Of a stretch of 7,033 nucleotides of DNA, positions 1 to 5,646 are shown one piece after another. The stretch spans positions 1 to 7,033 of the forward strand of contig JAITHH010000281.1 of NCBI GenBank assembly GCA_031280065.1, given 5' to 3'. Source of the stretch: Treponema sp. (GTDB lineage Bacteria > Spirochaetota > Spirochaetia > Treponematales > Breznakiellaceae). Positions within the stretch are counted from its first letter, which is position 1; every line of letters starts with the position of its first letter. The translations under genes were made by a program, and so were the position numbers. Below the pieces are notes generated by a model. It had not been told where the DNA came from, searched no databases, and saw only the letters and a list, made by a program, of their open reading frames with translations.

Positions 1-42
1 TAGATTGCGAACCTATCGCTCTACCAACTGAGCTATATCCCC
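1..42 (-). tRNA. tRNA-Ala (anticodon CGC), 5' part only
   Basis: The reverse complement starts GGGGATATAGCTCAG and fits the tRNA scaffold with standard numbering and no gaps. The acceptor 5' strand is GGGGATA (42 to 36), followed by T8 A9. The D-stem is GCTC/GAGC around an AGTTGGTA loop. The anticodon arm is ATAGG, loop TTCGCAA, then TCTA at the window edge. The anticodon CGC lies at 9 to 7 and reads the alanine codon GCG. The GGGG start and D-arm are typical of bacterial tRNA-Ala. The T-arm and 3' acceptor strand lie beyond base 1, so the cloverleaf cannot be fully checked. The identity rests on the anticodon loop and the 5' half. Confidence 0.93.
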
Positions 43-55
43 GCGCCTTGATATA

Positions 56-84
56 GGTATAGCAGGAGAGGGGGATTTGGTCAA
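56..84 (-). promoter_or_regulatory. sigma70-type promoter of the tRNA-Ala gene
   Basis: On the minus strand, TTGACC (84-79) and TATACC (61-56) are separated by exactly 17 bases. Transcription would begin near 49 or 48 (AA), leaving a leader of only 6-7 bases before the tRNA at 42. The stretch between the -10 box and the tRNA is GC-rich near the start site, as in stringently controlled stable-RNA promoters; that regulation is an inference. Confidence 0.72.
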
Positions 85-152
85 GCGGTTTGGCGGTTTT
101 TTTGCGGCGTGGAGGACGCAGCCGATCAGAAAAGCCGAACCCCTCCCGGAGC

Positions 153-181
153 TTGAGCAACCCCCCCGAAAGAGCTATAGT
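153..181 (+). promoter_or_regulatory. sigma70-type promoter of the envelope gene string
   Basis: TTGAGC (153-158) and TATAGT (176-181) are separated by 17 bases, matching consensus at 4/6 and 5/6 positions. The start site would be near 187-189, giving an untranslated leader of about 40 bases before the ATG at 228. The spacer contains an uninterrupted run of seven C (161-167). It is the best promoter I can find for the whole plus-strand gene string. It is divergent from the tRNA promoter about 70 bp away. Confidence 0.6.
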
Positions 182-203
182 TATCATCATAAAGAAAAAG
201 AGA

Positions 204-218
204 ACTTTGCGGATAAGG
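204..218 (+). promoter_or_regulatory. Candidate regulatory motif, copy 1
   Basis: ACTTTGCGGATAAGG lies in the leader of the first gene, ending 9 bases before its ATG. It matches ACTTTGAAGGATAAGG, which precedes the transporter start at 2231, over 14 bases with one small difference (C against AA). It runs into the ribosome binding site AAGGGG (215-220). It may be a binding site for the TetR-family protein encoded in the string, or a shared translation-initiation sequence. Function is inferred. Confidence 0.35.
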
Positions 219-227
219 GGATACTGA

Positions 228-1127
228 ATGAAAAAACTGCCGAGCAACAAAAGGGAAAGCCGTTTACCAGGCGGGGCGCTGCATACCGCGGCCCGGCTCC
301 TCGCGGCGGCGCTCTGCTGGGCGCTGTTCGCCTGTTCCAGCGCTCCCAAGGCGGAGACGGCGGAAGAAGTGGGGGCCGATACCTCAAACGTTTCTTCCGC
401 CAGCGACATAACGTTAAGCCGGCCCCCGCAGCCTGAAACCCGCCCGGAGGAGGACGGGGAAGATGACGAGTTCATCGATTACTTCGAGCTGGGGAACCAG
501 TGCTACCGCCAAGGACTGTTTGCGGACGCCGTGGACTACTACACCAAGGCCATCGAAGTCGAGGGTGAATTCGCCGCCGCCTATTACAACCGGGGACTGG
601 CCAACCGCCGGCAGGGGAACCTGGACAAAGCCATCGCCGATTATACCAGCGCGATCCGGCTGCGGGCGGATCACGCCAACGCCTACAATAACCGGGGCAA
701 CACCTATGACGCGATGGGCAGCTACGATCAGGCCATGGCGGATCTGAACGAAGCCATCCGGCTCAAAGACGCATTCGCCGAAGCCTTCTATAATAGGGGC
801 ATGGTCTACCATCACCTCGGCGATTTGGACAAGGCCATCGCGGACTACAACGAATCGCTGGGGATTCAGAAAGACGCTGACGCCTTTAACAACCGGGGCC
901 TCGTGTACAAGGAAAAGGGCGAACCGGACAAGGCTGTCGCGGACTACAGCGAATCGATCCGGCTTAAAGGGGATAACCCGGAGGTCTACTATAACCGGGG
1001 AATTGCCTACAGCAGCCTCGGCGATTCAGCCAAAGCCCTGGCGGACATGGACCAGGCCCTCAAACTCAATCCCGGCTATGCCGAGGCCCAAACCCTGCGG
1101 AACCAACTGACAGGCCGAAAAAACTAA
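228..1127 (+). CDS. TPR-repeat lipoprotein
   Basis: This encodes a 299-residue protein, probably a lipoprotein anchored at the periplasmic face of the envelope. A basic N-terminus (MKKLPSNKRE) and a hydrophobic stretch (about residues 20-35) end in the lipobox LFAC with C36 as lipidation site, acceptable under loose spirochaete rules. Residues 37-80 are an acidic, Pro/Ser-rich linker. Residues 82-284 are six consecutive tetratricopeptide repeats. The repeat glycines fall at 89, 123, 157, 191, 224 and 258, a 34-residue period except one 33-residue unit, and most units carry NRG (for example YYNRG). TPRs are protein-interaction scaffolds; the partner is unknown. The ATG is supported by AAGGGG seven bases upstream and by the signal peptide directly after it. 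It is the first gene of the string, ten bases before the tautomerase gene. A scaffold role for the transporter encoded downstream is only an inference. Confidence 0.9.
   Translation: MKKLPSNKRESRLPGGALHTAARLLAAALCWALFACSSAPKAETAEEVGADTSNVSSASDITLSRPPQPETRPEEDGEDDEFIDYFELGNQCYRQGLFADAVDYYTKAIEVEGEFAAAYYNRGLANRRQGNLDKAIADYTSAIRLRADHANAYNNRGNTYDAMGSYDQAMADLNEAIRLKDAFAEAFYNRGMVYHHLGDLDKAIADYNESLGIQKDADAFNNRGLVYKEKGEPDKAVADYSESIRLKGDNPEVYYNRGIAYSSLGDSAKALADMDQALKLNPGYAEAQTLRNQLTGRKN
471..1079 (+). repeat. Six tandem TPR units (about 102 bp each)
   Basis: This coding repeat contains six units of 34 residues; the fourth is one residue short, having lost a codon around position 870. Recurring protein words are NRG, DKAIADY and EAIRL/SAIRL-type helices. 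At DNA level the units have diverged, so recent expansion is unlikely, but the array could still recombine. Confidence 0.85.
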
Positions 1128-1131
1128 GGAG
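1125..1131 (+). promoter_or_regulatory. Ribosome binding site overlapping the TPR stop codon
   Basis: TAAGGAG contains both the TAA stop of the TPR gene and a near-perfect Shine-Dalgarno, six bases before the ATG at 1138. This fixes the tautomerase start and suggests co-translation with the TPR gene. Confidence 0.8.
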
Positions 1132-1137
1132 AAGAAT

Positions 1138-1482
1138 ATGCCCTATATTTCGGTACAAACATCGGCGGAGCTTTCCAAAGCCGCGGCGGAAACCATCAAG
1201 GCGGAGCTGGGACGGCTCATCACGATCATTCCCGGCAAGACGGAGCCTGACCTGATGGTTGATCTGGCCGGAAGCCGGACCATGTACATGGCCGGAAAGG
1301 CGGCCCCCTGCGCGTACATCGATCTGCGGGTCTATACCAGGACGGACCCGGATGCAAAGAAGCGTTTTACGCGGGAAACATTCGCCCTGATTCAGCGGGA
1401 ATTGAACATTCCGGCGGCGAACCAGTACATGACCATCACGGAATTCGACGCCTGGGGCTATGATGGGGAATTGCACCCATAA
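1138..1482 (+). CDS. MIF/4-OT superfamily tautomerase-like protein
   Basis: This is a 114-residue cytoplasmic protein, the usual length for MIF-type members of the tautomerase superfamily. Met-Pro at the start exposes Pro2 as N-terminal residue once Met is removed; in this superfamily that proline is the catalytic base for keto-enol tautomerisation. Other MIF-like features are PGK at 32-34 (the lysine corresponds to MIF Lys32), a strand LMVDL, the segment MYMAGKAAPCAYIDL (49-63) resembling MIF's MAFGGSSEPCALCSL, and a C-terminal AWGYDGELHP like MIF's VGWNNSTFA. The CxxC pair of mammalian MIF is absent (CAY instead). The substrate is unknown; phenylpyruvate-like enols are used by relatives, but this is not proof. 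No export signal is seen. It sits between the TPR lipoprotein and the TetR regulator, five bases before the latter. Confidence 0.82.
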   Translation: MPYISVQTSAELSKAAAETIKAELGRLITIIPGKTEPDLMVDLAGSRTMYMAGKAAPCAYIDLRVYTRTDPDAKKRFTRETFALIQRELNIPAANQYMTITEFDAWGYDGELHP

Positions 1483-1487
1483 CTCCT

Positions 1488-2180
1488 ATGGGAATATCGG
1501 AACGGAAGGGCCGGGAACGGTCTGAGCGCCGGGCGCTTATCATGCGGCGCGCCAAGGGACTCATCCTTGAGCGCGGCGCGGATAAGGTGAGTATGACGGA
1601 CATTGCGAAGGTGTCTGAACTGAGCAAAGGCACCCTGTATCTGTATTTCCCCAGCAAAGACGCGCTGTTCCGGGCTATCTGCGAAGAGGCCGGGGACCAG
1701 TTCATCGCGTTTTTCCAATCCCGGATGCCTTCGGAGGGCGTATCCGCGCCCGGATGTATCAAGCTCCTGTGGCGGTGCTTCCTGGATATGTTCGGCGCGT
1801 CAGACGACATGCTGATCTTCTTCAGCATGAAGCGCTACCTGGCCCCGGACTTCCCCTTCATTCCGGTGGAGGAAGCCCTGTCGCCCCCCGGGGACTCGTC
1901 TTACCTGTTTTTCAGGATGATCGAGGGGATGATTGCCCAGGGACAGCGGGAGGGGATTTTCGAACCGGGCGCGGATCCCGGCGTGGCGGCCCGGACGATA
2001 CTCACCCTCTTTTCCTATTTGATCGAAACCATGGCCAAGCTGCCCAGAGAACTGCGGCGGCCTGGGTGCGTTATCGAGGAACTGCGGAATATTTTGCAGA
2101 TCGTGCTGCGGGGCATTGCCCGTGAGGGGCTGGATCGCGCCCTGATCATCCTGCCCCAAGGCGGAGACAATGAACGCTGA
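1488..2180 (+). CDS. TetR/AcrR-family transcriptional regulator
   Basis: This is a 230-residue DNA-binding repressor. A short basic arm (residues 1-20) leads into the TetR N-terminal domain. Helix 1 is about 15-29, and the helix-turn-helix is VSMTDIAKVSELSKGTLYLY (34-53) followed by FPSKDALF, a nearly textbook TetR signature. Residues 65-230 form the helical ligand-binding and dimerisation region, which is too variable to predict an inducer. The ATG lies five bases after the tautomerase stop, and an in-frame TGA at 1461 leaves no better upstream start. The nearest purine-rich stretch (GGGGAA, 1465-1470) is 17 bases away, so translation probably relies on coupling to the previous gene. Family members next to RND pumps usually repress them, so control of the transporter downstream, and perhaps of the whole string, is likely but inferred. 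Confidence 0.93.
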   Translation: MGISERKGRERSERRALIMRRAKGLILERGADKVSMTDIAKVSELSKGTLYLYFPSKDALFRAICEEAGDQFIAFFQSRMPSEGVSAPGCIKLLWRCFLDMFGASDDMLIFFSMKRYLAPDFPFIPVEEALSPPGDSSYLFFRMIEGMIAQGQREGIFEPGADPGVAARTILTLFSYLIETMAKLPRELRRPGCVIEELRNILQIVLRGIAREGLDRALIILPQGGDNER

Positions 2181-2203
2181 TGCCCCCTCCCCCGCGCACG
2201 GTT

Positions 2204-2221
2204 TTATACTTTGAAGGATAA
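2204..2221 (+). promoter_or_regulatory. Candidate TetR operator (imperfect palindrome), motif copy 2
   Basis: TTATACTTTGAAGGATAA is an 18-bp inverted repeat with 7 of 9 paired positions complementary (mismatches at 2208/2217 and 2212/2213). Its size fits a TetR-dimer site. It lies in the only gap of the string, directly before the transporter, and overlaps its Shine-Dalgarno region. It also contains TATACT (2205-2210), a possible -10 box, but there is no -35 box at the right distance. Copy 1 of the core is at 204-218. Confidence 0.42.
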
Positions 2222-2230
2222 GGCAGTCAC

Positions 2231-4876
2231 GTGAAAATGTTTAAACATCCCTGGCTGATTGTGGCGGTGATAAGCGCCATAACGGTCTTCTTCGCGCTCC
2301 AGCTTCCCCGGGTCGATCTGGACAACAATAACCTGCGCTTCGTGCCCGCTGAGGACGAGGCCAGGGTAACATCGGCGTACATAGACGAAACCTTCGGCAG
2401 CACCCTGTTTATCCTGATCGGGCTTGAACGGAAGTACGGCGGCATCTTTGATCCGGTTTTTCTGAACCGGCTGCGGGAGTATGTGAACCGCATCGGGGAG
2501 ATCGAGATCACCGGCGATATTACCTCGATTGTCAACGCCGATTATATCACCGGAGACGGCGAGTCGATCATCGTAGAACCCCTGGTGGCCGATGATTTCA
2601 GCGGCAGCCCGGAGGAGATTGACGAACTCAAGCGGCGGCTCCTCTCGTGGGACCTGTACGAGCGCTCCCTCTTCTCCGATGATTTTTCCGCCACCCAGAT
2701 CCTCGTGCCTTTGACGGCGGCTGCGGAAGACGGCGGCGGGCCGGAGGTTACCGGGAGCTTTTTCCAAATACGGGACCTCGCCCAGGAGATGTTTGACGGC
2801 CTGGCCGAGGTATACGTTACCGGCATCCCGGTGATGACCGCCACGATCAGCGAGGCAATGAAAGCGGACCTGCTGCTGCTCATCCCCCTGGTAACTATCG
2901 TGGTGGTGATCGTCATCTTCATCCCCTTCCGCCGGGTCACCGCCACGGCGCTGTCCCTGCTGGCCGTGCTGGTGGCGGTGATCTGGTCCATCGGGGCTAT
3001 GCCCCTGCTGGGCGTAAAGCTGTCGGTCCTGTCAACGGTGCTGCCGGTGATCCTCATCGCCGTGGGCAGCTCCTACGGCATTCACATCGTCATTCACTAC
3101 ATCGAGGAGCGGGGCCTGCGGGCCGAGTCAATCAGCGATGCGGAACACCGGGAGCTGGTGTCCTTCCTCACGCGGCACACCGCCAAGCCCATATTCCTCG
3201 CCGCCCTCACGACCTTTGTGGGCTTCCTCTCCCTCTGTTTTACCCAGGTGGTTCCCATCCGGGAGTTCGGCATCTTCGCCAGCTTTGGCGTGATGATCTC
3301 CTTCATCATCACCGTAACGCTGATTCCGGCGATCCTCCTCATCCGGGGCCAGCGGCCCATGCGGGAACTGTGGACAGACCGGGCCGCGGCGGAGGGATCA
3401 GGGACGCGGGATCGCATCGCGGCGTTCTTCGCGGCCCTGGCAGGGCGGAAATACGCGGTCCTGGCCGTGAGCGCGGCGCTGGTGCTGGCCGCCGTCTACA
3501 GCGCTTCCAAGGTGATCATCGACAATATAATGGTAGAGTATTTTAAGAGCGATACCGATATCTACCGTTCCGACCGCTTTATCCGGGAACGCTTTGGAGG
3601 TTCCAAGATCGTCAGCGTGGTGCTGGAAGCGGAACGCCCGGAAATCGTCCTGCACCCGGATAGTCTAAAGGCCATGGACGGCCTGAACCGCTACTTGGAA
3701 GAGCGGGTGGAGGAAGTCGGCAAGACCATGGGATTCACCGATCTGATCAAGCGGATCAACCAGGTCTTCAACGCCGGGGAGCGCCCCGAAGGGCTGCGTC
3801 CCCAAGCCGCGTTTTCCGGGGATGACGCCTCCTTCGGCTTCGGCTTTGACGAATCTACCGCAGACAGCTTCGGCTTCGGTTTTGAAGAATTCGATGAGGC
3901 CCAAGCGTCCGCGCCTGCTCCCATTGCGGAGAGCGGGGCCGGGAATAACGACCGGACCTACACCGGCCTGGAATTAGCCGGCCTCCTTGACCGGGCCGCA
4001 GGCTCCGCTTCGGAGCGTTCCCTCGGCGCCGCCGCCCTGGTGCGGGAATTTCAGCGCCTGGTGAACTACGAGGGAGCCGCCTACTACGAGATTCCCCACA
4101 GCCCGGAGCGTTACGGCAAGAGCGGCCCGGAGGGGTTAAACCAGCTCGTGTCGAATTACCTGGTACTCCTTTCGGGGAACATCACGTCCTACGCCAACGA
4201 TCCCCTGGAACCCACGGCCATCAAGACGACGATCCAACTGCGGACCGTGGGCCAGCGGGACACCAGCCGGGCGGTGGAGCGGATACAAGGCTATGTGCGG
4301 GAGAACTTCCCGGATAACGTGAAGGTAACTATCGGCGGCTCCGCGCTGGTGGAGAATTCAATCAACCGCCTGGTGGTGGAGTCGCAGCTCATCTCCATCG
4401 GCATTTCCATCATCGCCCTGTTCCTGATCGTCTCCTGCTCCTACCGTTCCATCGCGGCGGGGGTGATCTGCATCATCCCCCTGAGCATCCTGATCCTCTT
4501 CAACTTCGCGGTCATGGGGCTGACGGGCATCAAGCTCAACCTGGGAACCGCGATGATTGCCAGCGTGGCCCTGGGGGTGGGCATCGACTACACCATCCAC
4601 TTTGTGGAGACCTACCGCCGGGAGTACCAGCGTTCCGGCGGTCAGGGTGAATACCTCAAGCGTACCTATCTGGTATCGGGGATCGCCATCATCGTGGACG
4701 CGCTCTCGGTTGGGCTGGGCTTCGCGGTGCTGCTCTTCTCCCATTTCAATATGCTTATCCAGTTCGGCCTGCTGGTCGCGGCGGCCATGATATTCGGGGC
4801 CCTTCTGGGACTCATCATCATCCCCGCGCTGCTGGCCGTCTTTAAACCGAAATTCATTGCAAGGAGCGATAAATGA
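2231..4876 (+). CDS. RND-superfamily transporter, MMPL/HAE3 type
   Basis: This is an 881-residue inner-membrane transporter, the normal size for HAE3 (hydrophobe/amphiphile efflux-3) proteins, a group that includes the hopanoid transporter HpnN and is related to mycobacterial MmpL. It has two homologous halves. TM1 is about 7-25, followed by a periplasmic loop (26-212), then TM2 (213-233), TM3 (239-260), TM4 (266-289), TM5 (320-340) and TM6 (345-371). The second half has TM7 (407-427), a loop (428-717), TM8 (718-738), TM9 (742-764), TM10 (771-794), TM11 (813-838) and TM12 (842-871). TM10 has the proton-relay pair D786-Y787 in GVGIDYTIH. TM4 has the equivalent tyrosine Y282 but serine 281 in place of aspartate. 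The second loop contains an acidic insertion with two FGFGF motifs (535-539 and 547-551). The GTG start is preferred over the ATG at 2237 because AAGG (2220-2223) is seven bases upstream. The stop overlaps the next gene. Substrate unknown, probably a lipid or hydrophobic molecule. Confidence 0.93.
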   Translation: MKMFKHPWLIVAVISAITVFFALQLPRVDLDNNNLRFVPAEDEARVTSAYIDETFGSTLFILIGLERKYGGIFDPVFLNRLREYVNRIGEIEITGDITSIVNADYITGDGESIIVEPLVADDFSGSPEEIDELKRRLLSWDLYERSLFSDDFSATQILVPLTAAAEDGGGPEVTGSFFQIRDLAQEMFDGLAEVYVTGIPVMTATISEAMKADLLLLIPLVTIVVVIVIFIPFRRVTATALSLLAVLVAVIWSIGAMPLLGVKLSVLSTVLPVILIAVGSSYGIHIVIHYIEERGLRAESISDAEHRELVSFLTRHTAKPIFLAALTTFVGFLSLCFTQVVPIREFGIFASFGVMISFIITVTLIPAILLIRGQRPMRELWTDRAAAEGSGTRDRIAAFFAALAGRKYAVLAVSAALVLAAVYSASKVIIDNIMVEYFKSDTDIYRSDRFIRERFGGSKIVSVVLEAERPEIVLHPDSLKAMDGLNRYLEERVEEVGKTMGFTDLIKRINQVFNAGERPEGLRPQAAFSGDDASFGFGFDESTADSFGFGFEEFDEAQASAPAPIAESGAGNNDRTYTGLELAGLLDRAAGSASERSLGAAALVREFQRLVNYEGAAYYEIPHSPERYGKSGPEGLNQLVSNYLVLLSGNITSYANDPLEPTAIKTTIQLRTVGQRDTSRAVERIQGYVRENFPDNVKVTIGGSALVENSINRLVVESQLISIGISIIALFLIVSCSYRSIAAGVICIIPLSILILFNFAVMGLTGIKLNLGTAMIASVALGVGIDYTIHFVETYRREYQRSGGQGEYLKRTYLVSGIAIIVDALSVGLGFAVLLFSHFNMLIQFGLLVAAAMIFGALLGLIIIPALLAVFKPKFIARSDK
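3830..3883 (+). repeat. Tandem 12-codon repeat encoding SFGFGF
   Basis: Within the transporter gene, codons 534-545 (SFGFGFDESTAD) are followed immediately by a second SFGFGF at 546-551 and then EEFDEA. The unit is 36 bases, with near-identical DNA (tcggcttcggctt and tcggcttcggttt). It falls in an acidic, Ala/Pro-rich region predicted to be disordered, in the second periplasmic loop. Confidence 0.8.
4861..4876 (+). promoter_or_regulatory. Ribosome binding site and ATGA overlap, transporter to LolA-like gene
   Basis: AAGGAG (4861-4866) lies six bases before the ATG at 4873. The transporter stop TGA (4874-4876) overlaps that ATG in ATGA. This supports the chosen start and indicates translational coupling of the two products. 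Confidence 0.85.
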
Positions 4877-5646
4877 AAAAACCATGGTTCATCCTCTTGA
4901 TCCTCGGCTGCGCCCTGACCGCGGGCGCCCAGGAAAGCGCGGAGGCGATTGTGCGTTCCTCCAGGGAGCGCATCAAGGCCGATACGATTTCTACCCGTTC
5001 CCGGATGACGATCACGGCGAAAAACGGCGGCGTTACCGAACGGCTCATCGATCAGTACTCCAAGGACGGTCCCCGGGGGGGGAGGACGGTTATCGTGTTT
5101 CAGCAGCCTGCGGGCGTACGGGGTACCCGGTTTCTGACGATGGAAAACCCCGGGGCCGCTGACGACCGGTGGATATTCCTCCCCGGCGTGGGCAGGGTGC
5201 GGCGGCTTGCGGCCTCCGAAGGTTCCGACAGTTTTATGGGAACGGACCTCTCCTATGACGATATTTCTTCCGCGGACCGTTCGGCGGATTTGGACAGCCA
5301 TGTCCTGCTGCGGGAAGAGGGCCTTAAAGGGAAGCCCTGTTTTGTCATCGAGTCCAAGCCCAAGGACAGCGCGTTTCAGTATTCCCGGATGGTTTCCTGG
5401 ATTGACCGGGAGACGCGGGTAAGCGCCAAGACGGAACTGTACGACCGGCGGAACACGCTGGTAAAAGTGCTGGAGGTCCTTGAGGTGCGGGACGTACAGG
5501 GACGGCTGAGTCCCTGGGTAAGCCGGATGAGTACGCTTGCGGCGGGAACTTCCACCACCATCACCGTGGAGATTCTCAAGTACGATGATCCGGTTCCCGA
5601 GGGCGTCTTTACCACCGCCTTTCTTGAGACAGGGAGGCCCCAATGA
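4873..5646 (+). CDS. LolA-like outer membrane lipoprotein-sorting protein family member
   Basis: This is a 257-residue exported protein of the LolA-like fold family annotated as outer membrane lipoprotein-sorting protein (PF17131 type). Residues 1-19 are a signal peptide (MKKPWFILLILGCALTAGA) with an AxA-type site before Q20. C13 could in principle be a lipidation site, but the hydrophobic core before it would be very short. Family hallmarks are GVRGTRFLTM (81-90), DRWIFLPGVGRVRRL (98-112) and the strongly conserved-looking SDSFMGTDLSYDDI (118-131). These proteins form a half-barrel with a hydrophobic pocket and are thought to shuttle lipids or lipidated cargo through the periplasm. Classic LolA with an ABC partner (LolCDE) is a different system; this type commonly sits beside MMPL transporters, as here. 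A run of eight G (5075-5082) lies in codons 68-71. Its stop overlaps the barrel start (ATGA). Cargo is unknown. Confidence 0.86.
   Translation: MKKPWFILLILGCALTAGAQESAEAIVRSSRERIKADTISTRSRMTITAKNGGVTERLIDQYSKDGPRGGRTVIVFQQPAGVRGTRFLTMENPGAADDRWIFLPGVGRVRRLAASEGSDSFMGTDLSYDDISSADRSADLDSHVLLREEGLKGKPCFVIESKPKDSAFQYSRMVSWIDRETRVSAKTELYDRRNTLVKVLEVLEVRDVQGRLSPWVSRMSTLAAGTSTTITVEILKYDDPVPEGVFTTAFLETGRPQ
5075..5082 (+). repeat. G8 homopolymer within the LolA-like gene
   Basis: Eight consecutive G follow CCCC, encoding the end of PRGGR (residues 67-71). The reading frame is intact in this window. A one-base change here would truncate the protein early and break its coupling to the barrel gene. Confidence 0.9.
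5632..5646 (+). promoter_or_regulatory. Ribosome binding site and ATGA overlap, LolA-like gene to barrel
   Basis: GGGAGG (5632-5637) is five bases before the ATG at 5643, and the previous gene's TGA (5644-5646) overlaps it. This favours the start at 5643 over the in-frame ATG at 5700, whose nearest G-rich stretch is about 15 bases away. Confidence 0.75.

Noticed and set aside
97..118. T7 run after GGCGG as a possible terminator
   Set aside because: No convincing GC-rich hairpin precedes the T run, and no plus-strand gene ends upstream of it.
181..216. Hairpin in the leader, TTATC (181-185) with GATAA (212-216) and AAAG with CTTT inside
   Set aside because: The stems are short and AT-rich with unpaired loops between them, and the predicted transcript start near 188 would remove the outer left arm.
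77..436. Plus-strand ORF of 119 codons overlapping the start of the TPR gene
   Set aside because: It begins inside the divergent promoter region with a TTG start, reads as a basic low-complexity protein, and overlaps a clear signal peptide and lipobox in another frame. It is best explained as a shadow.
2205..2210. TATACT as an internal promoter -10 box before the transporter
   Set aside because: At 16-18 bases upstream there are only C-rich sequences and no -35-like hexamer or extended TG, so it is not listed as a promoter. It is mentioned only as part of the palindrome.
2204..2767. Minus-strand ORF of 187 codons opposite the start of the transporter
   Set aside because: It is fully antisense to a well-supported RND gene, with no family resemblance and no ribosome site noticed.
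4909..4911. C13 of the LolA-like protein as a lipoprotein lipidation site (ILGC)
   Set aside because: The hydrophobic segment before it would be only about nine residues, and a better signal peptidase I site (AGA before Q20) follows. It is kept as a minor alternative only.
4666..5643. Long minus-strand ORF of 325 codons opposite the transporter and LolA-like genes
   Set aside because: In GC-rich DNA, antisense frames stay open by codon bias. The translation is Gly/Arg/His-rich with no recognisable domain, and both plus-strand genes are well supported.
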